Assembly (NCBI GenBank): GCA_018400535.1
Contig: JAGYMQ010000077.1
Location: forward strand, 1-42,649
Origin: Candidatus Cloacimonadota bacterium
GTDB taxonomy: Bacteria > Cloacimonadota > Cloacimonadia > Cloacimonadales > TCS61
Reading direction: 5' to 3'
Length of the DNA: 42,649 nucleotides
Notes under the pieces: model-generated
Seen by the model: the letters and a program-made list of their open reading frames with translations, nothing else
Databases searched by the model: none
What the model was told of the DNA's origin: nothing
Translations under genes and position numbers: made by a program
Part shown: one piece after another, positions 27,364-35,374 of the stretch
Numbering within the stretch: the stretch's first letter is position 1
Layout: each line of letters begins with the position of its first letter

Positions 27364-27561
27364 ATGGCTGGGGAGAAGGAAAAAAAGAAGGAAATCCATC
27401 GTGTGAAGAAAATCGTCCGTGTCAAAAAACCGATCAGACATACACGCAGGAAAAAGACATCCGATTCAATGTTGAAAACAATTTTGGTGCTGGGAGTATT
27501 TTTTTTCCTGGCCTATATTGGTTTTAATTTCATTATGTATATTATTGATGCAGTATTTTAA
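27364..27561 (+). CDS. Small basic single-TM protein (65 aa)
   Basis: K/R-rich N-terminus and C-terminal TM ending GFNFIMYIIDAVF; in a tight gene string. Confidence 0.6.
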   Translation: MAGEKEKKKEIHRVKKIVRVKKPIRHTRRKKTSDSMLKTILVLGVFFFLAYIGFNFIMYIIDAVF

Positions 27562-27564
27562 AAA

Positions 27565-27756
27565 ATGAAAAAAGTTAAACATCCCAAAAAGCACCGAGTG
27601 CTATCTGATGATGGTAAAGTGCTGAAAAAACGGCGTGTCGTGAAATTCAAGACAAGGCGGTTCCGCGCCTTGATCATTATTGGTATAATCATTCTTTTTC
27701 TATTGCTTGCTTTTGCAGGATTCAATCTACTGCTCTATCTGATCGAAGTTATCTAA
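27565..27756 (+). CDS. Small basic single-TM protein (63 aa), paralogue-like to preceding gene
   Basis: K/R-rich N-terminus and C-terminal TM ending GFNLLLYLIEVI. Confidence 0.6.
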   Translation: MKKVKHPKKHRVLSDDGKVLKKRRVVKFKTRRFRALIIIGIIILFLLLAFAGFNLLLYLIEVI

Positions 27757-27760
27757 AAAT

Positions 27761-28102
27761 ATGGAAAAAATAATCAGCAATGCAGTAATGATCCTGGCTT
27801 ACTTCGCTCATTTAGTTGCCATAATTGTTATTACAACAGGTATGATAAAAGCTCTCAGAATCTTTGTGAAAGATATTTTCACCAGACGTAAATCAAGAAA
27901 AGCGATCGAAGAAAGTAGATTGGAAATTGGACACGCTTTTTCTTTGAGTCTGGGTTTCCTGATCGGAGCAAGTATCATCAAAACAGTTATTGCACCCACC
28001 TGGAATGATATCGGAAAATTAGCTGCCATCATTGCCATCAGAACCATTTTGAATTTTTTCTTGATGCGGGACATCGAAGACCTGACTAATAAAGATAACT
28101 AA
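27761..28102 (+). CDS. DUF1622-like membrane protein
   Basis: LEIGHAFSLSLGFLIGASIIKTVIAPTWNDIGKLAAIIAIRTILNFFLMRDIE matches the DUF1622 pattern. Confidence 0.75.
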   Translation: MEKIISNAVMILAYFAHLVAIIVITTGMIKALRIFVKDIFTRRKSRKAIEESRLEIGHAFSLSLGFLIGASIIKTVIAPTWNDIGKLAAIIAIRTILNFFLMRDIEDLTNKDN

Positions 28103-28560
28103 TGATAAAGAAAAAAGCAGAAAGATATCAGCGCATTTTAAACCAGCTCAGAGAACTTTTTGAACAAACTGATGAACCTCTGTCAAGAATGAGCACGATC
28201 GCTGCAATTTTACACCATAAATTTAAACATTACTTTTGGACCGGCTTCTATCAATTGATCGATGAAAATCTGGTTGTTGCCTGTTATCAAGGCAGTCTTG
28301 CTTGTTTGATCCTGGAAAAAAATAAAGGAGTTTGCTGGAAAGCAATTAACACAAAAGAAATTGTAATCGTTCCAGATGTAACAAAATTTCCTGATCATAT
28401 TGCCTGCGATAATCGTTCTCGATCAGAAATAGTCGTGCCGATAAAAAATTCTGCTGGAAAGATCATTGCTGTTTTGGATGTGGACAGTCGTGAATTTAAT
28501 GCCTTTGATGAGATAGATGCAAATTGGCTACAAAAGATCGTTACGCTGATCCACAATTGA
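28102..28560 (+). CDS. GAF-domain free methionine-(R)-sulfoxide reductase-like protein
   Basis: Three fRMsr cysteines present: QGSLACLIL, KGVCWKA, PDHIACDNRSRSEIVVPI. Confidence 0.85.
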   Translation: MIKKKAERYQRILNQLRELFEQTDEPLSRMSTIAAILHHKFKHYFWTGFYQLIDENLVVACYQGSLACLILEKNKGVCWKAINTKEIVIVPDVTKFPDHIACDNRSRSEIVVPIKNSAGKIIAVLDVDSREFNAFDEIDANWLQKIVTLIHN

Positions 28561-29544
28561 AGATAACGTTGTTACAAGCTTTTCAGGTGAAATTTTTCTG
28601 ATAGTGACATTTTCTTTCTGAAAAAGAATTACGACATTTTTTTCTTCAAATTTTTTATCCTGATACAGGATTCGCAGCGCTTTTTCTTTCCAATTCGAGA
28701 TTTTGCTTTTCATCTTTTTTGGAAAATCAAATTTGTTTAAAATGTTATTTATCTGATCATATTTTATTTTTGAGATAAGATTTTCTTCATAACTGAGTTT
28801 AGCAGCTGCTCGCATTCCCAATGAAACGGCTTCACCATGAGACAAGTTAAATGCTGATAAAGTTTCCAAAACATGTCCGAATGTGTGACCCAAATTCAAT
28901 TTCCGTCGTTCAGATGAATCAAAAAGGTCTTGTTCACAAAATGATAATTTTAGCTCAATCGCTTTTTTAATAATACTTTCGGTGATCTTCTGGCTGGCAG
29001 AAATCGTTTGTAGCAATTCGCCATTTTCGATCAAAGCAATTTTCACGCATTCCGCCCAGCCTTGCAATTTTTCTCGTGAAGATAAAGTTTCCAAAAAATC
29101 CAAATTAATGTAAATTTTTTCAGCTGGATAAAATGAACCGATCAAATTTTTATAGTTCTGGAAATTGACTGCAGTTTTCCCACCGACAGCAGCGTCGATC
29201 ATTCCCAAAAAAGTGGTCGGCATCAAGATAAGACGGCAACCTCTTTTAAATATGGAGGATGCCAGGGCTGCAATATCCAGTGTGATCCCGCCACCAATGG
29301 CAAAAATGATCGTTTCCCGCTTTACTTCGTTCTCCAAAAAAAAATGGAAGATCATTTCCAGATATGATAAACTCTTGTTTTTTTCTTTTGCCTCAAATAA
29401 AAAAATTGGACGATATTTCCAGATACAACTCAATTTTTTTTCATACAGAGCAAAGACTTTTTTATCCACGACGAAAATTTTTTCAGCAGGATCTGCTTTC
29501 GTTAAATTTTCTAAAGATGATAAAAATCTAATTTTGGATTTCAT
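28528..29544 (-). CDS. aroB: 3-dehydroquinate synthase / AroB-like sugar-phosphate cyclase
   Basis: AIGGGITLDIAALASSIFKRG, PTTFLGMIDAAVGGKTAVN, KNLIGSFYPAEKI, RRKLNLGHTFGHVLE, HGEAVSLGM. Confidence 0.85.
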   Translation of the reverse strand: MKSKIRFLSSLENLTKADPAEKIFVVDKKVFALYEKKLSCIWKYRPIFLFEAKEKNKSLSYLEMIFHFFLENEVKRETIIFAIGGGITLDIAALASSIFKRGCRLILMPTTFLGMIDAAVGGKTAVNFQNYKNLIGSFYPAEKIYINLDFLETLSSREKLQGWAECVKIALIENGELLQTISASQKITESIIKKAIELKLSFCEQDLFDSSERRKLNLGHTFGHVLETLSAFNLSHGEAVSLGMRAAAKLSYEENLISKIKYDQINNILNKFDFPKKMKSKISNWKEKALRILYQDKKFEEKNVVILFQKENVTIRKISPEKLVTTLSSIVDQRNDLL

Positions 29545-30992
29545 TGAACTTCTTGCCCAAAAAATGATCTAAATCTAAACCATTTATTTTTTTGTTTGAG
29601 AAACAGAAAAACAAGAATGATCAGGATTCCAATTACTTTATATAGCGTGATTTTCCAACTCATTTGCAATTGCCAGCTGAAAAATGTCACCACAAAAATA
29701 AGTAACAGCGAAAAAAATATTTTCCAGAGATCAAATCCTATCTTGATCTGCTTTTCGACGCTGATGAACATCATTATCACGATAAAAAGATAGGAAATAA
29801 TAGACGTGATAGCAGCTCCATAAATTCCATATTTGGGAATAAAAAGATAATTTAAAAAAAGATTTAGCACAGCTCCGATCACAACTGACAAAGATAGTTT
29901 TTTGGCATCCTTTTTAATATAAAATCCGATTTTGATGATATTAAAAATTCCCAACAGGAAAACAGAGATCACGCCAGCAAATACGACATTTTTCGCTTCA
30001 AAATATCTGGGATCAATGAATAGTGCAAAAATCTCGTTCGTGAATAAAATTATCGAGATCGCCAAAAAACTACCCAATCCCAAAAAGTAATTGAAGATCT
30101 TCCGATAAATTCTTTTTGCCTGCGGCTGTTCAGCAATTCGCATCGCATAGGGCACGAAGATCAAGCTGACGATTGTCACCAAAAATTGCATGATCATCCC
30201 AATGCGATAACCTGTCGAATAAATCCCCGCATCGTGCAGACCATTTTTGGAGAGATAAGTAAGCATATAACGGTCCATCACGCGCAAGATGAGCGCTGCC
30301 AGAGTTCCTGGCACCATTACAACACCAAATTTCAAAAGCGGTCGTAATAGCTTCCAAGAAAAAAAACAATTTTTTGCTGTGGAAAATTTTTTCAGGACCC
30401 ATCCAATATTCCCCAGAGCAAATATTACTGAAACAATTGATGAGATCATCATATAATTGAAAACCGTGTTAACATCAAATTTTTTTGTCAGTGCTCCAAA
30501 CAAAAAGAGGATCAGCAAAAGAAAGTTTTTAATTCCACCCAAAATAGCATAATTCAAAGACCTTTCCATCATGATCAGAATTGTGAGCGTCAAGCCGTAA
30601 ATGCAGCCAGTCAGGATGATGATAACAACTTGCGGGATCAATTTTGAATATGCCGGATCACGGACGACTAGTTCAGCGATAAATTTCGCATTAACGAGAA
30701 TGATCAGCGAGAAAAAAGTTCCAATGAAAATCAGAAATAAAAAGATCGAAGAAATGAGCGTGAAACGATATTCCTTTTCGTAACTTTCATGAAAGTAGGA
30801 AAGAACAGCTTGTTCCAAACCAAAAAGATAAAAAAGATTCGCCACAGCAACAAAAAAGAGAAAATTGGAATAAACGGCATATTCTGCCGGCAGCATAAAG
30901 CGTGTGAAAATCGGCAAAAAGATCAATAAAATGATCTTATTGAAAAGATTCCCAGCAAAATAATGCGCTGCTTTTCTAAAATATTTTTTCAT
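29541..30992 (-). CDS. Oligosaccharide flippase (Wzx/MVF-type polysaccharide biosynthesis protein)
   Basis: ~12 TM segments; 'FAGNLFNKIILLIFLPIFTRFMLPAEYAVYSNFLF' N-terminus typical of Wzx. Confidence 0.88.
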   Translation of the reverse strand: MKKYFRKAAHYFAGNLFNKIILLIFLPIFTRFMLPAEYAVYSNFLFFVAVANLFYLFGLEQAVLSYFHESYEKEYRFTLISSIFLFLIFIGTFFSLIILVNAKFIAELVVRDPAYSKLIPQVVIIILTGCIYGLTLTILIMMERSLNYAILGGIKNFLLLILFLFGALTKKFDVNTVFNYMMISSIVSVIFALGNIGWVLKKFSTAKNCFFSWKLLRPLLKFGVVMVPGTLAALILRVMDRYMLTYLSKNGLHDAGIYSTGYRIGMIMQFLVTIVSLIFVPYAMRIAEQPQAKRIYRKIFNYFLGLGSFLAISIILFTNEIFALFIDPRYFEAKNVVFAGVISVFLLGIFNIIKIGFYIKKDAKKLSLSVVIGAVLNLFLNYLFIPKYGIYGAAITSIISYLFIVIMMFISVEKQIKIGFDLWKIFFSLLLIFVVTFFSWQLQMSWKITLYKVIGILIILVFLFLKQKNKWFRFRSFFGQEVQ

Positions 30993-32026
30993 TGAAGTAA
31001 AATATTTTGATACATTTGACTGGTCTTTGCTGCGATCTTTTGCCAGATAAAATTATCCAGAATGTGCTGCTTCAAAAGTTCATTCTGCTTTTTATCAAGA
31101 GATTTTTCAATCGCTTTTTGGATCGACTGAAATGAACTGGGATCGGGATATTCTGCTAGGTCCAGAAAATATTCTTTCGTGCCACCAAAAGGTGTGATCA
31201 CGATATTTGCACCAGCCAATCCCGCTTCCAAAGCTGCTCTTCCCGGCGTTTCATATAGCGTGGGCAAAATAAACGTGTGGCAGGCAGCATAAGCTGAAGA
31301 TAATATTGGATCATAATGATCAATCCATTTCAAAAGCAACATATTGGAATCTTTCGTGATCTCTCTTTCGCACCATTTTCCTTCGGGATTATTGAGGACA
31401 TCAGCGATGATAACGCTCGGATGATCGATGTTTTGTAGAGCTCTGATTATTTTTCGGCAATTCTTTCGCGCTGCACCCAAATGACCAACAAATAAAATGA
31501 AATCCTTTAATCCAAATTTTTTTTGGAAAAGGGAAGGATCAGCTTCAGCAAAACGCTTTTCCACTCCGTTCTCGATAACTTGCATTTTCTCAGCCTGCAA
31601 ATTCAATCCATTAAATAAAATTTCTTTTTCTGCTTTTGTATTTGGCAGGATCATTTCCGCCTCGTCGCAGATCTTTCGCGTAATGTGAAAATCAGATAAT
31701 ATCCCTTTTAAAAAAACTCTGGCAACAGATTCCAATTTCCGATATGAACGGATCTTCCAGACTGGATGGCGATTGAAAAAAATTGGATTAACCACGTAGC
31801 GCAAGTGTGAATTTTTTAAGCTTTGAGCCAGATGATAGGAACCGATATTTGCATTGAAAAGATGAAAAAGATCATTTCGTCCAAATTTTTGCTCGAAATC
31901 CCAGCTCTCAAAAAAATGCACGTCAATTCCCAGTTCGGACAGCGCTTTTTTCAATTGAATGACTTTGTAAGTGATTCCGCCTTTCAAAAAATTCACTGCT
32001 TGATAAGTGCTGAAAAATATTCTCAT
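30989..32026 (-). CDS. Glycosyltransferase (GT4-like)
   Basis: MRIFFSTYQAVNFLKGGITYKVIQLKKALSELGIDV...; FILPTLYETPGRAALEAGLAGANIVITPFGG donor-binding motif. Confidence 0.85.
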   Translation of the reverse strand: MRIFFSTYQAVNFLKGGITYKVIQLKKALSELGIDVHFFESWDFEQKFGRNDLFHLFNANIGSYHLAQSLKNSHLRYVVNPIFFNRHPVWKIRSYRKLESVARVFLKGILSDFHITRKICDEAEMILPNTKAEKEILFNGLNLQAEKMQVIENGVEKRFAEADPSLFQKKFGLKDFILFVGHLGAARKNCRKIIRALQNIDHPSVIIADVLNNPEGKWCEREITKDSNMLLLKWIDHYDPILSSAYAACHTFILPTLYETPGRAALEAGLAGANIVITPFGGTKEYFLDLAEYPDPSSFQSIQKAIEKSLDKKQNELLKQHILDNFIWQKIAAKTSQMYQNILLQ

Positions 32027-33522
32027 AGTCTTTTCCTCGCTCGCTTCGATACAATATCATAAAGAAGATCTCGCCAGTTCCATTTTCGCATTGATGCTTT
32101 TTCTTTCCCTTTTGTTCTTTGTCGTTCCTGAAAATTTATCTGAGCCAATGAAACATCGATTTTGGGAATTATCGTCCAACCTTTTTTTGTGGTGATCTGC
32201 AGAAAATTGTCTGGTTCTGGTGTGATAAAATGAAGCTCCTCATTTTCCAGCGAACATTGAATATCTTGATCCTGTCGTTTCCGCCACCAATCATTGAATT
32301 CTTGCATCGTAATATTTTGTAAGCCCATTTTTTTTGTGAAACGAAAAATCTCTGACCAGAGTTCGAATTGCTGTTGATTTGGATGATGATACAAAATAAC
32401 CGGTTCTTTGCTGGCGATTTTTTCTAATATGACACGCTGATAATAATGCATTTTTTCTTTTTGAGAAAAATGGGAACGGCGCAAACGTCCCACGCTGATA
32501 GGATGGATCGGTATTTGAAGCACTTCAGAAAAATGATCTTTCAGATAGGGAAAAAAAGGTAGATCATCGTGAGCGAGTGTGAATTCGGAAGAGTAATGAA
32601 ATTGGAATTTTCCCAAAACTTTCGCGAGCTGGAAATTCCAGTCTCCAAAAGGCGAAACGAAACCGCTCGCATCAATTCCGGCATCGTGCAATTTTTCCAG
32701 ACCCTGCTGAATATTCTCATAATTTCGCTGATAATCAGGAAAAACAAGATGACGGTCACAGTGAAAACCAATTTCCTGATCTGACATTTTGCTGTAAATC
32801 TCCGTTATCATTCTTACTGAATTGGTATCGATGAACCAGCTGGCGCGAATGCTATTTTTCTGACATATTTTTTGCAGTTCGCGTGCATTATGCTCTGAAG
32901 AAAAATCTGTATCGATACGGAAAATAAAAACATTTTTGCGATTTGGATAGTTTGTTTTCTGGATGAAAGGTAAATCATTTTCGATGTGGATGATCTGTAT
33001 AATTCTTTCGATCAAACGGCGAATTTTCCCTTTGGAATTTCGGGCAACAATTTCTGATGGTAATTCTTTGCGCTCTGCAAAAAATCTTTTTCTCCGACTG
33101 GCATGATCGATGATCACGTCATCCAGAGAAAAAGAAATAATCAGAGAATTTGCTTTGCGGAAAAGAAATTGCTCGTTTACTGGAAACACAAATTTTGTCG
33201 ATGGGTAATAGAAATTTTTATTGAAATCGATTATTCCGAGATCACTAAAACTTTTGTTCATCTGCAAAAATTTTATCTTTTTCTTCTTTGCTGGAATGCC
33301 GAACCAGCGAGCGAAGGATTTTGCTTCCCATAAAACTGGTCTGTTTTGAGCAAGCCAGTCGTTCAGAAATCTTTCATTTTCAGGTAATTCATTGACGATC
33401 AGCAGGTTGTATTCATCAATTTTACTTTGCAAAGATATTTCAGAAAAATCAACTCCAATTTGCTGCAAAATTATTTTCCAGCCAGGACTCTCTTCGCTAA
33501 TGCCGATCTTGAGTTTTGTCAT
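32023..33522 (-). CDS. Polysaccharide deacetylase (NodB-like) with extra N- and C-terminal regions
   Basis: FIFRIDTDFSSEHN and HxxxH (IGFHCDRHLVF) with ASGFVSPFGDWNF; ATG at 33522 overlaps the upstream stop (ATGA). Confidence 0.75.
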   Translation of the reverse strand: MTKLKIGISEESPGWKIILQQIGVDFSEISLQSKIDEYNLLIVNELPENERFLNDWLAQNRPVLWEAKSFARWFGIPAKKKKIKFLQMNKSFSDLGIIDFNKNFYYPSTKFVFPVNEQFLFRKANSLIISFSLDDVIIDHASRRKRFFAERKELPSEIVARNSKGKIRRLIERIIQIIHIENDLPFIQKTNYPNRKNVFIFRIDTDFSSEHNARELQKICQKNSIRASWFIDTNSVRMITEIYSKMSDQEIGFHCDRHLVFPDYQRNYENIQQGLEKLHDAGIDASGFVSPFGDWNFQLAKVLGKFQFHYSSEFTLAHDDLPFFPYLKDHFSEVLQIPIHPISVGRLRRSHFSQKEKMHYYQRVILEKIASKEPVILYHHPNQQQFELWSEIFRFTKKMGLQNITMQEFNDWWRKRQDQDIQCSLENEELHFITPEPDNFLQITTKKGWTIIPKIDVSLAQINFQERQRTKGKEKASMRKWNWRDLLYDIVSKRARKRL

Positions 33523-34262
33523 TTTTTCTTCCACAAGATCAATTGAGTCCAATTCCAGGCAGGATAGAGCGCTGAGATCTTTTCAACAAATTTTTCTTTC
33601 CAGCTTTTCAAATTTTGATTGAAAGAAAGATAACGATGATCGATTGTTGCAAAGCCACATTTTTTGCCCATTTCGATCAATTCCTTTTTTGTATATTCGC
33701 GATAATGACCAGGATTCTCACTAAAAAACCTGATCCTGGCAAAAGGTTGAAAGCCAAAAAGTAATTTGTAACGACGAAAAAGAGCTGCTGCATTTGGCGT
33801 TGTGCAGAGTAAAAAGCCATTTTTTTTTAGCAGATAATGGAAAAATAACAAAGCAAATTCTGGCGCTTGCGAAAGATGTTCAATCACTTCAGAAAAAATG
33901 ATGATATCAAATTCAGCTTTGAACCAACTATCAATTTTTTTTGCCTGGTTCAAATCAAATGATAAGTGAGGAATTTGATCTTTATCCTGCACTGTATGGC
34001 CGCCTTCATCCTTTTCAGGAGCAAAACCAAGCGTAGATATATTTCGATAATATTTCGCCAGTTTCAAAGTTAATTCACTTTTTCCGACATCAAGTATTTC
34101 CAGGTCTTCAGCAGGAAATTTTTGCGTGATGAAATGAAAGAGATAAGAAAATCTTTTTTGATGAGTTTGTTGATATCTTGCGCGAGAAGCTGCACTGCTG
34201 GTCTGTAACTTTTCAGCTTCGATCCATCTTGCCGCGATTTTCTTATAATCTTCTTTGTTCAT
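33519..34262 (-). CDS. SAM-dependent methyltransferase (class I)
   Basis: LEILDVGKSELTLKLAKYY, FDIIIFSEVIEHLSQAPEF, LKKNGFLLCTTPN. Confidence 0.85.
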   Translation of the reverse strand: MNKEDYKKIAARWIEAEKLQTSSAASRARYQQTHQKRFSYLFHFITQKFPAEDLEILDVGKSELTLKLAKYYRNISTLGFAPEKDEGGHTVQDKDQIPHLSFDLNQAKKIDSWFKAEFDIIIFSEVIEHLSQAPEFALLFFHYLLKKNGFLLCTTPNAAALFRRYKLLFGFQPFARIRFFSENPGHYREYTKKELIEMGKKCGFATIDHRYLSFNQNLKSWKEKFVEKISALYPAWNWTQLILWKKK

Positions 34263-35374
34263 AAAAGATCCTGATAAAATTGTTGATATTTTGCCAGCGT
34301 TTTTTGCCAGGAAAATTTTTCATTGAAATCTCGAAATGCTTCGCTGGAAATGGTTAGCATTCTTTTTTTCAGTTCCAAAATACCCTGTGCAATATTTTCG
34401 CTATCTGGCTTTACGATCTGGGCGAAATCTTCCGAAATAAATTCACTCAATCCTCCTACGTTTGTAACTAAAAATGGTTTTTCCAAGGCTGCAAAAAGAA
34501 AAGGTAAACTGCTCTGGGTAGCACTGTGATAGGGCAAAAGACAAAAATCAGCCGCATGAATTTCAGCAAACATTTCTTTGTAGCTCAAATAACGATTTTC
34601 CAAAATGATATTTTTCTGCAATTTTTTTTTCTGGATCAATTCGTGTAAACGGGAAGCGTATTCTTTTGAACTTTTTCCCAGAATACGAAATCTGAGATTT
34701 TGTAACTGATCATTTTTTTTCAGCAAAGCAATTGCTTGAATCAGAAGATCGATGCCTTTGTATGCGCGAATCGAACCCACGAAAAGAGCAGTGTTATTTT
34801 GATTTTGTTTTTGTGGTTGGAATTTTTTCATCTCCGTCACAAAGCAATTTCCATGTTCGATGACAGAGATCTTTTTCTGCAATTCTGGAGTAAATTTATT
34901 TTTTACAAAATCTGATAAGCAGATGATACGATCAAAATATTGGAAGATCTTTTTCTCGAACAAACGCAGCTTTTTCTTGTTATGAGGAAAATAATTATGA
35001 CGCGTTAACACAATTTTCACGTTCACTGCATGTAAATTTTTGATGAAAAAAAATTCATAAAAAGGGAAATTCAACCAATTAAAATGAACAATATCAGCTT
35101 TTTCTTTTTTGATCTTTATCAGCAATTTTTTCAAAGATATCGGATAAGAAATAAATTTGATGAGTTTCCGAAAAAAATTTATTTTGATCCGATTTGAATA
35201 TTTGAAGAAAAAATAATCCGCGATATGATAATAGTTTTCTTCATAATAATCTGTGATCTTGGGCACGTAAGTTGTGAAAAAAGAGATATTTATTCTCCGT
35301 TTTCGTAAAGATCGAATTAGTGGATAGTTCAATCTGGGAGTGGTATTATTCGGATCGATGTAAAAAATCTTCAT
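34259..35374 (-). CDS. Glycosyltransferase (GT4-like)
   Basis: TALFVGSIRAYKGIDLLIQAIALL, LPYHSATQSSLPFLFAALEKPFLVTNVGGLSEFI. Confidence 0.88.
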   Translation of the reverse strand: MKIFYIDPNNTTPRLNYPLIRSLRKRRINISFFTTYVPKITDYYEENYYHIADYFFFKYSNRIKINFFRKLIKFISYPISLKKLLIKIKKEKADIVHFNWLNFPFYEFFFIKNLHAVNVKIVLTRHNYFPHNKKKLRLFEKKIFQYFDRIICLSDFVKNKFTPELQKKISVIEHGNCFVTEMKKFQPQKQNQNNTALFVGSIRAYKGIDLLIQAIALLKKNDQLQNLRFRILGKSSKEYASRLHELIQKKKLQKNIILENRYLSYKEMFAEIHAADFCLLPYHSATQSSLPFLFAALEKPFLVTNVGGLSEFISEDFAQIVKPDSENIAQGILELKKRMLTISSEAFRDFNEKFSWQKTLAKYQQFYQDLL

